Assembly (NCBI RefSeq): GCF_014873535.1
Contig: NZ_JADBEF010000001.1
Coordinates: 5,890,001 to 5,954,000 of the forward strand
Reading direction: 5' to 3'
From: Nonomuraea africana
GTDB lineage: Bacteria; Actinomycetota; Actinomycetes; Streptosporangiales; Streptosporangiaceae
DNA length: 64,000 bases
Part shown: positions 8,102-17,205 of the stretch, piece by piece
Position numbering within the stretch: the first letter of the stretch is position 1
How the letters are laid out: every line of letters starts with the position of its first letter
Position numbers and translations under genes: made by a program
The notes under the pieces: generated by a model
Seen by the model: only the letters and a program-made list of their open reading frames with translations
What the model was told of the DNA's origin: nothing
Databases searched by the model: none

Positions 8102-11100
8102 TTGGCTCGCACACTCACCCTCATCGCGGCAGTGACCGCCTGCCTGGCCACCTCCCTCGTGGCGGGCCAGGCCGCCGCCTCCGAGGACCCCCCGTTACCC
8201 CGGTCGGACCGGATCGAGCTCTACCAGCTCGACGCCCCGCCCGGCACCGGACAGGCCCTCGTCGAGAGCGGCATCGACGTCGTGCAGAAGGAAGTCGTCG
8301 CAGGCAAGGAGCACATCGAGTTCACCGCGGACCAGAGCGACCTGGCCAGGCTCGGCAAGCTCGGCCACAAGCCCGAACCCGTGCGCAACCCGCAGGGCCA
8401 GACCCAGCTGGAAGCGGCCAAGGCCCAGGCCGCGGGCGGCTACACCGTCTTCCGCAGCTACTCCGAGCAGGGCGGCATCGCCGACCAGCTGCGGGCCATC
8501 GCGGACGCCAACAAGGACGTCGTCAAGCTGCAGTCGATCGGCAAGACGATCAAGGGCCAGGACATCCTCGCCGCCAAGGTGACCAGAAACGCCAGGACGC
8601 TGCGTGACGGCGCCAGGCCGGCGGCGCTCTACTCCGCCACCCAGCACGCCCGCGAGTGGATCTCCACCGAGGTCGACATGCGGCTGCTGAAGTACGTGGT
8701 CGCCAACAAGAAGGAACTGGCCGACCTGCTCAGGACGACCGAGCTGTGGTTCGTCCCGGTGGCCAACCCCGACGGCTACGACTTCTCCTTCACCGAGGGA
8801 AACCGCCTGTGGCGCAAGAACCTGCGCGACAACAACGGCGACGGCCAGATCACCTCGGGCGACGGAGTGGACCCGAACCGCAACTTCCCGACCAACTTCC
8901 ACTACGACGAGGAGGGCGCCTCCTCCGTCCCCAGCAGCGAAACCTACCGGGGCACCGGCCCGGCCAGCGAGCCCGAGACCCAGGCCATGGACGGCCTGCT
9001 CAAGCGGATCAGGTTCAAGCTGCAGCTGAACTACCACTCCTTCGGCCCGCTGCTGCTCTACCCCGCCGGCTGGCAGATGTACACCGAGACCGCCGACAAC
9101 CCGGTCTACGAGGCGCTCACCGGCACCGACGCCAAGCCCGCCGTACCCGGGTTCAACCCCGGCCTGGCCGCCGGAGAGCTGTACATCACCAACGGCGACA
9201 CCAACGACCGCGCGCACGGCGCGTACGGCACGCTGTCGTGGACGCCCGAGCTGAACGAGGGCTGCGAGGGCTGCGGCTTCGTCTTCCCCGACGACGAGGC
9301 GCTGGTGCAGGCGGAGTTCGAGAAGAACCTCCCCTTCGCCCTCGACATCGCCAGGTCCGCGGCCAACCCGGTCGAGCCCGTCACCCACCTCGGCAACAAG
9401 ACGCCCGACTTCGTCGTCGACGACTTCGAGGTCAGCCACGGCACGGACCAGGCCGTCCAGGTCAACGCCAAGCGCAAGCTCGGCCCCGTCGTCGTGCAGT
9501 ACCAGGTCAACGGCGGACCCACGAGGAGCGCGCTCACCACCGAGTGGAAGGGCGGCGAGCGCTACGGCAAGGGCTACGACGTCTACTACCACCGGCTCCG
9601 CGGCAGGATCAGCGGCACCAAGCCGGGCGACAGCGTCAAGGTCTGGTTCAGGTCGCTGACCAAGAAGAGCGCCGACTTCACCTACAAGGTGGCCGACGAC
9701 ATCGGCGGCCAGGTGCTCATCCTGGCGGCCGAGGACGTCACGGGCATCAGCCCCGCCCAGGGCGTCACCGAGCCGAAGTACGCCGACGACTACGCCAAGG
9801 CGATCTCCGAGGCCGGCTACACCTCCGACGTCTACGACATCGACAAGAACGGCCGCACGGCCCCGCACCCGCTCGGCGTGCTCAGCCACTACAAGGCCGT
9901 CGTCTGGGAGACCGGCGACGACGTCATCCCGCGCTCTCCCGGTCAGGTGCCCGGCACGGTCGCCAGGCACAGCGTCGAGACCGAGATCGCGGTCCGCGAC
10001 TACCTCAACGAGGGCGGCAAGCTGCTGTCGGCGGGCAAGTACGCGCACTACCCCCACCACGCCAACCAGGGCTTCTTCTTCCAGCCCGACGCCTCGCTCG
10101 GCGAGTGCGTGACCGCGGGCGCGCCCTGCTTCGAGCTCAACAACGACTTCCAGCAGTACTGGCTGGGGGCCTACATCTGGTTCGACAACGGCGGCACCGA
10201 CCCGCAGACGCACGAGCCGTTCGGGCTCAAGGGCACCGTGGGAGCCTTCAGCGGCTTCACCGGCACCCTGAACGGCGGCGACTCGGCCGGCAACCAGGAC
10301 CACAACAACTCCTGGATCGCCACCTCCGCGATCCTGCCGGTGGAGCAGTTCCCGCAGTTCGAGAGCAGGGCCGGCATCACCTGGGACCGGCCGGGCGGCC
10401 CGTTCGACCCCCACACCGGCGCGTGGGACGTGCAGAGCGGCATCGCCGACGCCTCGTGGAAGCGACTGACCAAGACCATCGACCTGACCGGGAAGACCAG
10501 CGGCGAGCTGACGTTCTGGGCCTCTCTCGACACCGAGGCGGACTGGGACTTCTTCACCGTCGAGGCGCACACCGTCGGCCAGGACGACTGGACGACGCTG
10601 CCCGACGTGAACGGGCACACCAGCCAGTCCGTGGGGTCGAGCTGCGCCACGCCCAACGGCCAGCACTGGCGCACGATCCATCCGTTCACCACCCGCTACC
10701 AGGGGCCGAACTGCGAGCCGACCGGCAGCAGCGGCGTCTGGCACGCCGCCTCGGGCAACTCGGCGGGCTGGAAGCAGTGGAAGATCGACCTGACGCCCTA
10801 CGCGGGCAAGAAGGTCGAGATCTCGCTGTCCTCCATCACCGACTGGGCCACCCACCAGGCCGGCGTCTTCCTCGACGACGCGAAGGTCACGCTCGACGGC
10901 GCGGTGGCCGAGGAGACCTCCTTCGAGTCCGACCTCGGCGGCTGGAGCGCGGGCGGACCGCCGCCCGGCTCGGGCCCGCTGGCCAACAACTGGATCCGCA
11001 CCGACAAGGTCTTCGACGAGGGCGGCGGCATCCTCACCAAGGACACCGTCCTGCTCGGGTACGGCGTCGAGGGCGTCACCACCCAGGCCCAGCGCACCGA

Positions 11101-11146
11101 CCTGGTGAAGCGGTCGCTTGCCTACCTGATCGGCGACGCGAGATAG
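8102..11146 (+). CDS. Secreted M14 zinc carboxypeptidase, large multidomain
   Basis: Exported metallocarboxypeptidase of 1014 residues. The TTG at 8102 follows AAGGGG and opens directly into a signal peptide (LARTLTLIAAVTACLATSLVAGQAAA). Zinc ligands are H182 and E185 (TQHAREW) and H312 (LNYHSFG); DPNRNF supplies the substrate-binding Arg-Asn, and E383 in SWTPELNE is the catalytic Glu. The catalytic domain ends near residue 425. The rest holds a Rossmann-like segment (VLILAAEDVTGI) and beta-sandwich regions (DFFTVEAHTVGQDDW), the latter resembling the C-terminal domains of immune-inhibitor-A-type secreted peptidases. It trims C-terminal residues from extracellular peptides; specificity is not evident. 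A strong terminator follows. Confidence 0.93.
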   Translation: MARTLTLIAAVTACLATSLVAGQAAASEDPPLPRSDRIELYQLDAPPGTGQALVESGIDVVQKEVVAGKEHIEFTADQSDLARLGKLGHKPEPVRNPQGQTQLEAAKAQAAGGYTVFRSYSEQGGIADQLRAIADANKDVVKLQSIGKTIKGQDILAAKVTRNARTLRDGARPAALYSATQHAREWISTEVDMRLLKYVVANKKELADLLRTTELWFVPVANPDGYDFSFTEGNRLWRKNLRDNNGDGQITSGDGVDPNRNFPTNFHYDEEGASSVPSSETYRGTGPASEPETQAMDGLLKRIRFKLQLNYHSFGPLLLYPAGWQMYTETADNPVYEALTGTDAKPAVPGFNPGLAAGELYITNGDTNDRAHGAYGTLSWTPELNEGCEGCGFVFPDDEALVQAEFEKNLPFALDIARSAANPVEPVTHLGNKTPDFVVDDFEVSHGTDQAVQVNAKRKLGPVVVQYQVNGGPTRSALTTEWKGGERYGKGYDVYYHRLRGRISGTKPGDSVKVWFRSLTKKSADFTYKVADDIGGQVLILAAEDVTGISPAQGVTEPKYADDYAKAISEAGYTSDVYDIDKNGRTAPHPLGVLSHYKAVVWETGDDVIPRSPGQVPGTVARHSVETEIAVRDYLNEGGKLLSAGKYAHYPHHANQGFFFQPDASLGECVTAGAPCFELNNDFQQYWLGAYIWFDNGGTDPQTHEPFGLKGTVGAFSGFTGTLNGGDSAGNQDHNNSWIATSAILPVEQFPQFESRAGITWDRPGGPFDPHTGAWDVQSGIADASWKRLTKTIDLTGKTSGELTFWASLDTEADWDFFTVEAHTVGQDDWTTLPDVNGHTSQSVGSSCATPNGQHWRTIHPFTTRYQGPNCEPTGSSGVWHAASGNSAGWKQWKIDLTPYAGKKVEISLSSITDWATHQAGVFLDDAKVTLDGAVAEETSFESDLGGWSAGGPPPGSGPLANNWIRTDKVFDEGGGILTKDTVLLGYGVEGVTTQAQRTDLVKRSLAYLIGDAR

Positions 11147-11155
11147 CGCGCTGAG

Positions 11156-11187
11156 GAGGGGTACGGCTCGCGGGAGCCGTACCCCTC
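11156..11187 (+). terminator. Rho-independent-like terminator after M14 gene
   Basis: A stem of 13-14 bp: left arm from 11156 (GAGGGGTACGGCTC), loop GCGG at 11170-11173, right arm ending at 11187. It lies 10 nt past the stop codon. It lacks a long T-run, as is usual in high-GC actinomycetes. Confidence 0.8.
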
Positions 11188-11260
11188 TTGCGTGCCCGCA
11201 CAGAACATGGTTCGGTTTCTCTGGGAAAACAAGCAACCGGTCAAGCGGGAAGGTCACGAC

Positions 11261-12694
11261 ATGCGCCAGCACGACACGCTGTTCATCGGGGGCGAATGGG
11301 TGGCCCCGTCGGGCACCGGGACGATCGAGGTCGTCAATCCGCACACCGAGCAGGTCATCGGCAGCGTGCCCGACGGCACGCCCGCCGACATGGACCGCGC
11401 GGTGGCCGCCGCCCGCGAGGCATTCGACCACGGCCCCTGGCCGCGCCTCAGCTTCGCCGAGCGGGCCGAGGCGATCGGCAGGCTCGCCGAGATCTACGCG
11501 GCCAGGCAGGGCGAGATGGCGGCGCTCATCACCGAGGAGATGGGCTCGCCCATCACGTTCTCGCAGCTGGCGCAGGCCCCGCAGCCGCTGGGCATGCTGC
11601 AGTTCTACGCGGAGTACGGCAGGACGTTCCAGCAGGAAGAGGAGCGCCCCGGGCTGTTCGGCCCCTCGATCGTCCGCAGGGAGCCGGTCGGCGTCGTCGC
11701 GGCCGTGGTGCCGTGGAACGTCCCGCAGTTCGTCTCCATGACGAAGATCGCGCCCGCCCTGCTGGCCGGGTGCACGATCGTGCTCAAGCCCGCGCCCGAG
11801 ACCCCGCTCGACTCCTACCTGCTGGCCGAGATGGTGCGGGAGGCCGGCATCCCCGGCGGCGTGCTCAACATCGTCCCCGCCGGACGCGAGAGCGGCGAGC
11901 ACCTGGTCTCCCACCCGGACGTGGACAAGGTCGCCTTCACCGGATCCACCGCGGCGGGCCGCCGCATCGCCTCGATCTGCGGCGAGCAGCTCAAGCGCTA
12001 CAGCCTGGAGCTGGGCGGCAAGTCGGCGGCGATCGTGCTCGACGACGCCGACCTCGGCGCCAGCATGGGCATGCTCGCCATCGCCTCGCTCATGAACAAC
12101 GGCCAGGCCTGCGTGGCGCAGACCCGCATCCTCGCCTCGCACCGCCGCTACGACGAGGTCGTCGAGGCCGTGGCGGGCATGGTCACCTCGCAGGCCGTCG
12201 GCGACCCCGCCGACCCGGCCACCGGCATCGGCCCGCTGGTCGCCAAGCGCCAGCAGGAGCGCGTCGAGAGCTACATCAAGATCGGCATGGACGAGGGCGC
12301 GAAGGTCGTCGTCGGCGGCCTCGACCGCCCCTACGACCGGGGCTGGTACGTCGCCCCCACCGTCTTCTCCGGCGTCACCAACGACATGCGCATCGCCCGC
12401 GAGGAGATCTTCGGCCCGGTGCTGGCGGTCATCCCCTACGAGGACGAGGCCGACGCCATCCGCATCGCCAACGACAGCGACTACGGCCTGGCGGGCACGG
12501 TCTGGACGGCCGACGCCGACCACGGTCTGGACGTGGCGCGCCAGGTGCGCACCGGCACCTACGGCGTCAACTGCTTCATGCTCGAGGCCAACGTGCCGTT
12601 CGGCGGCTACAAGGCGAGCGGGGTGGGCCGCGAGCTCGGCCCTGAGGGCCTGTCGGGCTACCTGGAGTACAAGACGATCTCCAGGCTGGGCTGA
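11261..12694 (+). CDS. Aldehyde dehydrogenase (NAD(P)-dependent)
   Basis: A 477-residue member of the ALDH superfamily that oxidises an aldehyde to the acid. The start MRQHDTLFIGGEW is chosen because GGGAAGG lies 8 nt upstream; the open frame runs 23 codons further 5' but without family similarity. The general base is E250 in LELGGKSA and the catalytic nucleophile is C284 in NNGQACVAQTR; PWNVP and AFTGSTAAGRRI form the cofactor site. The C-terminus (PFGGYKASGVGRELG) is intact. Neighbours give no pathway, and it is flanked by terminators on both sides, so it is a single-gene transcript. Substrate unknown. Confidence 0.95.
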   Translation: MRQHDTLFIGGEWVAPSGTGTIEVVNPHTEQVIGSVPDGTPADMDRAVAAAREAFDHGPWPRLSFAERAEAIGRLAEIYAARQGEMAALITEEMGSPITFSQLAQAPQPLGMLQFYAEYGRTFQQEEERPGLFGPSIVRREPVGVVAAVVPWNVPQFVSMTKIAPALLAGCTIVLKPAPETPLDSYLLAEMVREAGIPGGVLNIVPAGRESGEHLVSHPDVDKVAFTGSTAAGRRIASICGEQLKRYSLELGGKSAAIVLDDADLGASMGMLAIASLMNNGQACVAQTRILASHRRYDEVVEAVAGMVTSQAVGDPADPATGIGPLVAKRQQERVESYIKIGMDEGAKVVVGGLDRPYDRGWYVAPTVFSGVTNDMRIAREEIFGPVLAVIPYEDEADAIRIANDSDYGLAGTVWTADADHGLDVARQVRTGTYGVNCFMLEANVPFGGYKASGVGRELGPEGLSGYLEYKTISRLG

Positions 12695-12702
12695 CCGTTC
12701 CA

Positions 12703-12732
12703 GGCTCCGGTACGGCATGCCGTACCGGAGCC
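12703..12732 (+). terminator. Perfect 30-bp palindromic terminator after ALDH
   Basis: Positions 12703-12732 form a perfect palindrome with 15-nt arms (GGCTCCGGTACGGCA and its complement), 8 nt after the stop codon. It would fold into a tight hairpin with a minimal loop. Downstream, 12733-12860 holds no gene that I can support. Confidence 0.7.
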
Positions 12733-12860
12733 CGCTGGTCGAGTTGCACCCAGCGCGCCCCCGCGACGCTGGGCCTTCACCCGGAGGCAGCGTGATGCCC
12801 CGCGTCCGCCATGGGCGGTCCCCTCGCGAGTTGCTGCCATACGTCCTAGGTAGACGTCAT

Positions 12861-13637
12861 TCATCCGGGAAAGGTTCGATCTTTCGTCGCATTTGTTGAA
12901 ACCCAGGTGCCGATGCGGCGGATGAGCACCGGCGTGGCCGCCGATTCGGCATGCCCGTAACCGGGCTCGATCCACAGCTCCTTGGGCTCGCGGGCCGCGT
13001 CGAACACCTGGTGGGCGTGGTCGACGGGGAAGAAGGTGTCGGCGTCGCCGTGCACCACGAGCAGCGGGATCGGCGAGACCAGCCCGGCCGCCTCGTGCGG
13101 CGCCATCGGGACCGGATCCCACCGGCCCCTGGCGATCCTGGTGCGCTTGACCATCCGCGCCGCCCATCTGCCGACGGGCCGCTCGATCGCCCAGTGCACC
13201 TGCCGCATCGGCCTGGTGTCCCGGTAGTACCAGCGGGCGGGGCCGCTCACCGCGACCACCGCGTCCACGCCCCGGTACAGGGCCGCGTGCCGTACGGCGA
13301 CCGCGGCGCCCATCGAGAAGCCGACGACGGCGATGCAGGAGTAGCCGATGATCTTCGTGTGCCGTACGGCCGCGTCGAGGTCGAGCACCTCGAGGTCGCC
13401 CACGGTGGTCTGGCCGCCCGAGTGGCCGTGGCCGCGGAAGTCGAAGGCCACCACCCCTCCGAAGCCGCTGAGCACGTGCACGATGCGGCGGGCGGTGCGG
13501 TCCCGCCACGAGCCGGTGAAGCCGTGTGCCACCACGATGCCCAGATCGCCTCTGCCTCGCGACGGGGTGTGCGCGGCGTCGATCCGCACGCCGTCGTCGG
13601 TCCTGAGCATGACGGGGAAGTTGGCGGCGAAAGACAT
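12861..13637 (-). CDS. Alpha/beta hydrolase
   Basis: A 258-residue cytoplasmic alpha/beta-hydrolase fold enzyme. The oxyanion segment is VAHGFTGS (near 37-43), the nucleophile S108 in GFSMGA, the acid D198 or D200 in VHGDADTFFP, and the His H229 in PGYGHAE. The architecture is like small esterases/thioesterases without a large lid. It follows the AMP-binding-like gene by only 9 nt on the same strand, so the two are probably cotranscribed, hinting at acyl-ester or acyl-CoA chemistry. The actual substrate is unknown. Confidence 0.88.
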   Translation of the reverse strand: MSFAANFPVMLRTDDGVRIDAAHTPSRGRGDLGIVVAHGFTGSWRDRTARRIVHVLSGFGGVVAFDFRGHGHSGGQTTVGDLEVLDLDAAVRHTKIIGYSCIAVVGFSMGAAVAVRHAALYRGVDAVVAVSGPARWYYRDTRPMRQVHWAIERPVGRWAARMVKRTRIARGRWDPVPMAPHEAAGLVSPIPLLVVHGDADTFFPVDHAHQVFDAAREPKELWIEPGYGHAESAATPVLIRRIGTWVSTNATKDRTFPG

Positions 13638-13646
13638 GGAACGAGC

Positions 13647-13922
13647 TTATGATCCCTTGAGCTCCCCGCTACCGATGACCTGCCTGATGCGTGAGTCCTC
13701 CGCGGCCTTGATGGCGTCGTCGGAGTCGGAGATCATGATGCGTGCGGCGCTGGCCCTGATGTACTCGTCCACCTCGAAGCCGGCGGGCAGCACCGTGACG
13801 ATGGCCCCCACGGCGATCGCGCCGTCCACCGCCGCGCTGAGGTGCTCTCCCCGGGGCAGGCAGACGACCACCCGATCACCGGGGCGCAGCCCTCGGCTTC
13901 GGAGCAGGTCTTCGGTGCTCAT
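13647..13922 (-). CDS. Small protein resembling an N-terminal piece of AMP-binding (acyl-CoA synthetase) enzymes
   Basis: A 91-residue frame: LRSRGLRPGDRVVVCLPRGE, then AIAVGAIVTVLPAGFEVDEYIRASAARIMISD. The PGDRV and VGAIVTVLPAGF pattern matches the first Rossmann-like subdomain of adenylate-forming enzymes (GDRVAI...LGAI...P). None of the ATP-binding or catalytic motifs is present, so it cannot activate a substrate alone. It may be a truncated relic kept in frame or a small stand-alone binding protein. The clean ATG start, the 9-nt spacing to the next gene and normal codon use speak for expression. Function unknown. Confidence 0.6.
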   Translation of the reverse strand: MSTEDLLRSRGLRPGDRVVVCLPRGEHLSAAVDGAIAVGAIVTVLPAGFEVDEYIRASAARIMISDSDDAIKAAEDSRIRQVIGSGELKGS

Positions 13923-13977
13923 GCGATCAGGCTAGAGAGCACGCTTCGCCCGCACATGGGGCGTAATATGCAGACCG

Positions 13978-16386
13978 CTATGCAGAACCCAGGTCGTGCT
14001 CGACCGCCCAGAGGGCGATCTGCGAACGTGAGGTGAAGCCCAGCTTCTCCATGATGTTGGCGATGTGCCTGGCGACCGTGGCGGGGCTGATGACCAGCTC
14101 GTCGGCGATGGCCCTGTTCGACAGCCCCCTGGTGAGCAGTCCCGCGATCTCCTGCTCCCTGGCGGTGAGCACCGGGTGCGGCACGTCGGGCACGGCGGGA
14201 ATGGGCAGCGGCCCCTGTTCGCGCCTGCCGTCCAGGATGAGGCGGGCGACCTCCACGGGGTCGAGCTCCCTGCCCCGCGACCACTGCAGCGCCGTACGGC
14301 CCTCTCCGAGCCTGTCGCGGGCCCTGGCCAGCAGCTCCTCGATCCTTCCCGACCCGGTCGGTTCGCCCATCTCCTCGGCGAGGGCGACCGCGGCGGCCGA
14401 GGCGAGCACCGAGCCCTGGAGATCGCCTTCGACGTCGGCCAGGCGCGAGAGCACCCGCAGGACCCGCGCCAGGCCCAGGCGCTGACCCGTGCTCCGCGCC
14501 AGCGCGAGGCACTCGGCCAGCAGGTTGCGCGCCGTGGCGTGGTCGCCGCGCGCGATCGCCGCCTTGGCGACCATGACGAGGCAGCGCTCCATCTCGACCC
14601 TGTTGTCGAGCTCGTCGAAGACGGTCGCGGCCGCGCGGTAGTGGCTGACCGCCGCCTCGCTGTCGCCGCGCCACTCGGCCACCGCGGCCAGCTGGCTGGT
14701 GGCCATCGCGACGTGCCACGGGTGCCCGTGCTCCTTGGCCACGGCCAGCGCCTCGTTCGCGTGCCGCTGGGCGAGCCTGAGCTGCCCTTTCACGCCCGCG
14801 AGCACGGCCAGGCAGGAGTGCGCGATCACCCGGTTGAAGGTGTCGTCGTGCTCCTTCGTGGTCGCCACGACCTCGTCGAAGTGCCGCTCGGCCCGGTCGA
14901 ACCGGCCGGTGCGCAGCAGCAGGACCCCCGCGACGTTCAGGGTGACGCCCTTGCCGAGGCTGTGGGAGACCTTCTCCTGGTCCTTGAGCGCCTCGGCGAC
15001 CGCTCTCTCGCAGCCCGCCAGGTCGTCCCTGGCCTCCATGCCGTAGGCCAGCGCGCCCTTGCTGAGCGCGACCACCTCCGGCGGCACCCCGGAGAGGTCG
15101 AGCATCAGCAGCCTCTCGAACCAGTCGACGCCCTCGGCGATCTCCCCGTGGATGGCGAGCATGGCCGAGGCCGCGTAGGCCAGCCGCAGCCCGAACAGCG
15201 CGTTGTCGGACTCCACCGCCCAGTCGACCGCCGCCCTGCAGTCGTCGGCCAGGTTCCTCGACCGCACGAAGTACGGCCTGCGCTCCTGCCACGAGGCGCG
15301 CGGCGCGGCCAGGCCCGCCTCGAGGCAGCGCTCCTCCATCTCACAGATCACCTGCAGGTGGCGGTCACGGAACCAGCCGTGCTCGCCCTCCTCGCGCAGC
15401 CGCCAGCCAGCGAACTGCTTGATCGTCTCCAGCAGGCGGTAGCGGCCGCCGTCGGCCAGCAGCAGCGACTTGTCCACCAGGCCGCCGAGCAGGTCGAGCA
15501 TCTCCTCACGGGGCAGCAGCCGCTCGTCGGCGCACACCTGCTCGACCAGGTCGAGGTCGAAGTGCCCGGCGAAGACCGACAGCCGCCGCAGCAGCACCCG
15601 CTCCTTGGCGGTGAGCAGGTCGTGGCTCCACTCCACGGTGGCCAGCAGCGTGCGCTGGCGGGCGGGCGCCGTACGGTCGCCGGTGGTCAGCAGCCGGAAC
15701 CTGTCGCCGATGCGGTCGGCGATCTGCGCGGGGCTCAGCATCCTGGTGCGCGCGGCGGCCAGCTCGAGCGCCAGCGGCAGCCCGTCGAGCGCCACGCACA
15801 GCCTGGCGACGTCGTCGAAGTCGCCCGTGGCCAGGCGGGTGCCCGCGGCCATGGCCCGGTCGGTGAACAGCAGCACGGCCTCGGCGTCGGGGTGGCGGGC
15901 GTCGGGCAGGTCGAGCGGGGGAACCCGCCAGACCAGCTCGCCGGGGATGCGCAGCGCCTCCCTGGTCGTGAGCAGGATGCGCAGGTCGGGGCAGCTCGCC
16001 AGCAGCTCGGACACCAGTTCGGCGCAGCGCTCGACGATCTGCTCGCAGTTGTCGAGCAGCAGCAGGGCCCTGGCGCCGCGCAGCCGTACGCGCAGGCCGT
16101 CGAGCGCGGGCCGCGAGCGTTCCTCCCTGACCCCGAGCACGGTCGCGATCTCGTGGGCGACCAGGTCGGGGCTGGTGATCCGGGCCAGCTCGACCAGCCA
16201 CACCCCGTCGGCGAACTCGCTGACGACACTGCGCGCCACGCGCAGCGCGAGGCGGGTCTTGCCGATGCCACCCACGCCGCAGAGCGTGACCAGTCGCTGG
16301 TCACGCAGCAGCCCGCGCAGCTCGTCGACGTCGCGCGCGCGGCCGACGAAACGGTTGGGTTCAGCCGGGAGGTTATGCGATGTCAT
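13978..16386 (-). CDS. STAND ATPase / LuxR-family transcriptional regulator
   Basis: About 802 residues. The N-terminal NTPase has a P-loop GVGGIGKTRLA (37-46 region; K43) and Walker B LLLLDNCE (D111), as in NB-ARC/AfsR-like STAND switches. The centre is a long alpha-helical TPR-like sensor (about 330-720). The C-terminus is a LuxR HTH: LTAREQEIAGLLTRGLSNRAIADELVISPATVARHI. Such proteins change assembly state with ATP and an unknown ligand, then bind DNA. The ATG at 16386 (MTSHNLPAEP) matches the family; an in-frame start 22 codons upstream cannot be excluded. Target genes are not evident; the pair downstream (hydrolase and AMP-binding-like gene) is on the same strand. Confidence 0.9.
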   Translation of the reverse strand: MTSHNLPAEPNRFVGRARDVDELRGLLRDQRLVTLCGVGGIGKTRLALRVARSVVSEFADGVWLVELARITSPDLVAHEIATVLGVREERSRPALDGLRVRLRGARALLLLDNCEQIVERCAELVSELLASCPDLRILLTTREALRIPGELVWRVPPLDLPDARHPDAEAVLLFTDRAMAAGTRLATGDFDDVARLCVALDGLPLALELAAARTRMLSPAQIADRIGDRFRLLTTGDRTAPARQRTLLATVEWSHDLLTAKERVLLRRLSVFAGHFDLDLVEQVCADERLLPREEMLDLLGGLVDKSLLLADGGRYRLLETIKQFAGWRLREEGEHGWFRDRHLQVICEMEERCLEAGLAAPRASWQERRPYFVRSRNLADDCRAAVDWAVESDNALFGLRLAYAASAMLAIHGEIAEGVDWFERLLMLDLSGVPPEVVALSKGALAYGMEARDDLAGCERAVAEALKDQEKVSHSLGKGVTLNVAGVLLLRTGRFDRAERHFDEVVATTKEHDDTFNRVIAHSCLAVLAGVKGQLRLAQRHANEALAVAKEHGHPWHVAMATSQLAAVAEWRGDSEAAVSHYRAAATVFDELDNRVEMERCLVMVAKAAIARGDHATARNLLAECLALARSTGQRLGLARVLRVLSRLADVEGDLQGSVLASAAAVALAEEMGEPTGSGRIEELLARARDRLGEGRTALQWSRGRELDPVEVARLILDGRREQGPLPIPAVPDVPHPVLTAREQEIAGLLTRGLSNRAIADELVISPATVARHIANIMEKLGFTSRSQIALWAVEHDLGSA

Positions 16387-16574
16387 GCCTTCAACCGGGG
16401 TAAATGGGGCAGGCGTCACCGCGAGTGTGTATGCGATCACGCGCTTGCACAAGCGGTTCAGGGGCTAGCAGCGGCGCGGTCCCATCTTCGCGCACATGGA
16501 GGGTCATCTTCGGGATTTCGATCTCTTCCCGCGTGACCGGCCCACCAGCGCGTTCCCGGGGATGGGGACAGGGT

Positions 16575-16599
16575 GATACAAAACTCCTATTCTTGTCTC
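16575..16599. promoter_or_regulatory. Operator-like dyad abutting tetR start
   Basis: GATACAAAAC (16575-16584) and TTCTTGTCTC (16590-16599) form an imperfect inverted repeat (8 of 10 positions) ending one base before the ATG at 16600. Such a site fits autorepression by the TetR protein and a leaderless message, since no Shine-Dalgarno is seen. Confidence 0.45.
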
Positions 16600-17205
16600 A
16601 TGACGCTCCTCGAGCTGCTCCACGCCGACGACGGCGCCGACTCGGCCAGTGAGCGGATCCTCGACGCGGCCTACGCGCGGTTCCTGGAGTACGGGGTGCG
16701 CGGCACGACCGTGGACGACGTCGCCAGGCAGGCGGGCCTGTCGCGGGTCACCGTCTACCGGCGCTTCGCCCGCAAGAACGACCTCATCCAGGGCGTGATC
16801 CTGCGGGAGCTGCGCCGCTTCCTGCGCGACTTCGAGCGGGCGGTCGCGGGGCTGCCGACCCCCGCCGAACAGGTCGCCGAGGGGTTCGCGGTGACGTTGC
16901 GGCTGGTGCGCGGCCATTCCCTGCTCGGCCGCCTGCTGGCCACCGAGCCCGAGACGATCCTGCCGCACCTCACTCTTGGCGCCGAGCCGTACATGGCGGT
17001 GGCGAGGGAGTTCGTGGCGTCGCACCTCGACTCGCCCGACGCGGAGGCGATCGCGGAGATGTTCATCAGGATCTCGCTGTCGTTCCTGCTGACTCCGTCG
17101 TCGGCGATCCCGCTGGAGAACGACGACCAGGCCCGCGCCTTCGCCCGCCGCCACCTGGTGCCGTTCCTCAGCGCGGGCGGCGCTGAAGCGCGCCCTCCCG
17201 CCTGA
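16600..17205 (+). CDS. TetR/AcrR-family transcriptional regulator
   Basis: A 201-residue TetR-type regulator. The HTH is ILDAAYARFLEYGVRGTTVDDVARQAGLSRVTVYRRFARKNDLI, with the recognition helix SRVTVYRRF. The C-terminal domain contains ATEPETILPHLT and a helical dimer interface. The ATG at 16600 was chosen because it matches the family length and directly follows the operator-like dyad. Its 3' end overlaps the convergent membrane-protein gene by 38 nt. No divergent enzyme gene is next to it apart from the STAND regulator, so the target is unclear. Confidence 0.9.
   Translation: MTLLELLHADDGADSASERILDAAYARFLEYGVRGTTVDDVARQAGLSRVTVYRRFARKNDLIQGVILRELRRFLRDFERAVAGLPTPAEQVAEGFAVTLRLVRGHSLLGRLLATEPETILPHLTLGAEPYMAVAREFVASHLDSPDAEAIAEMFIRISLSFLLTPSSAIPLENDDQARAFARRHLVPFLSAGGAEARPPA

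Noticed and set aside
8195..12718. Very long open frame on the minus strand (about 1500 codons) opposite the M14 and ALDH genes
   Set aside because: It is the antisense shadow of two well-supported genes; its translation is low-complexity Arg/Gly/Val/Asp-rich with no domain, and crosses two terminators.
12794..12899. 34-codon frame with GGAGG about 8 nt before its ATG
   Set aside because: Third codon positions are not GC-rich, the composition is Arg/His-rich, and the end overlaps the hydrolase gene; the ribosome-site match is probably chance.
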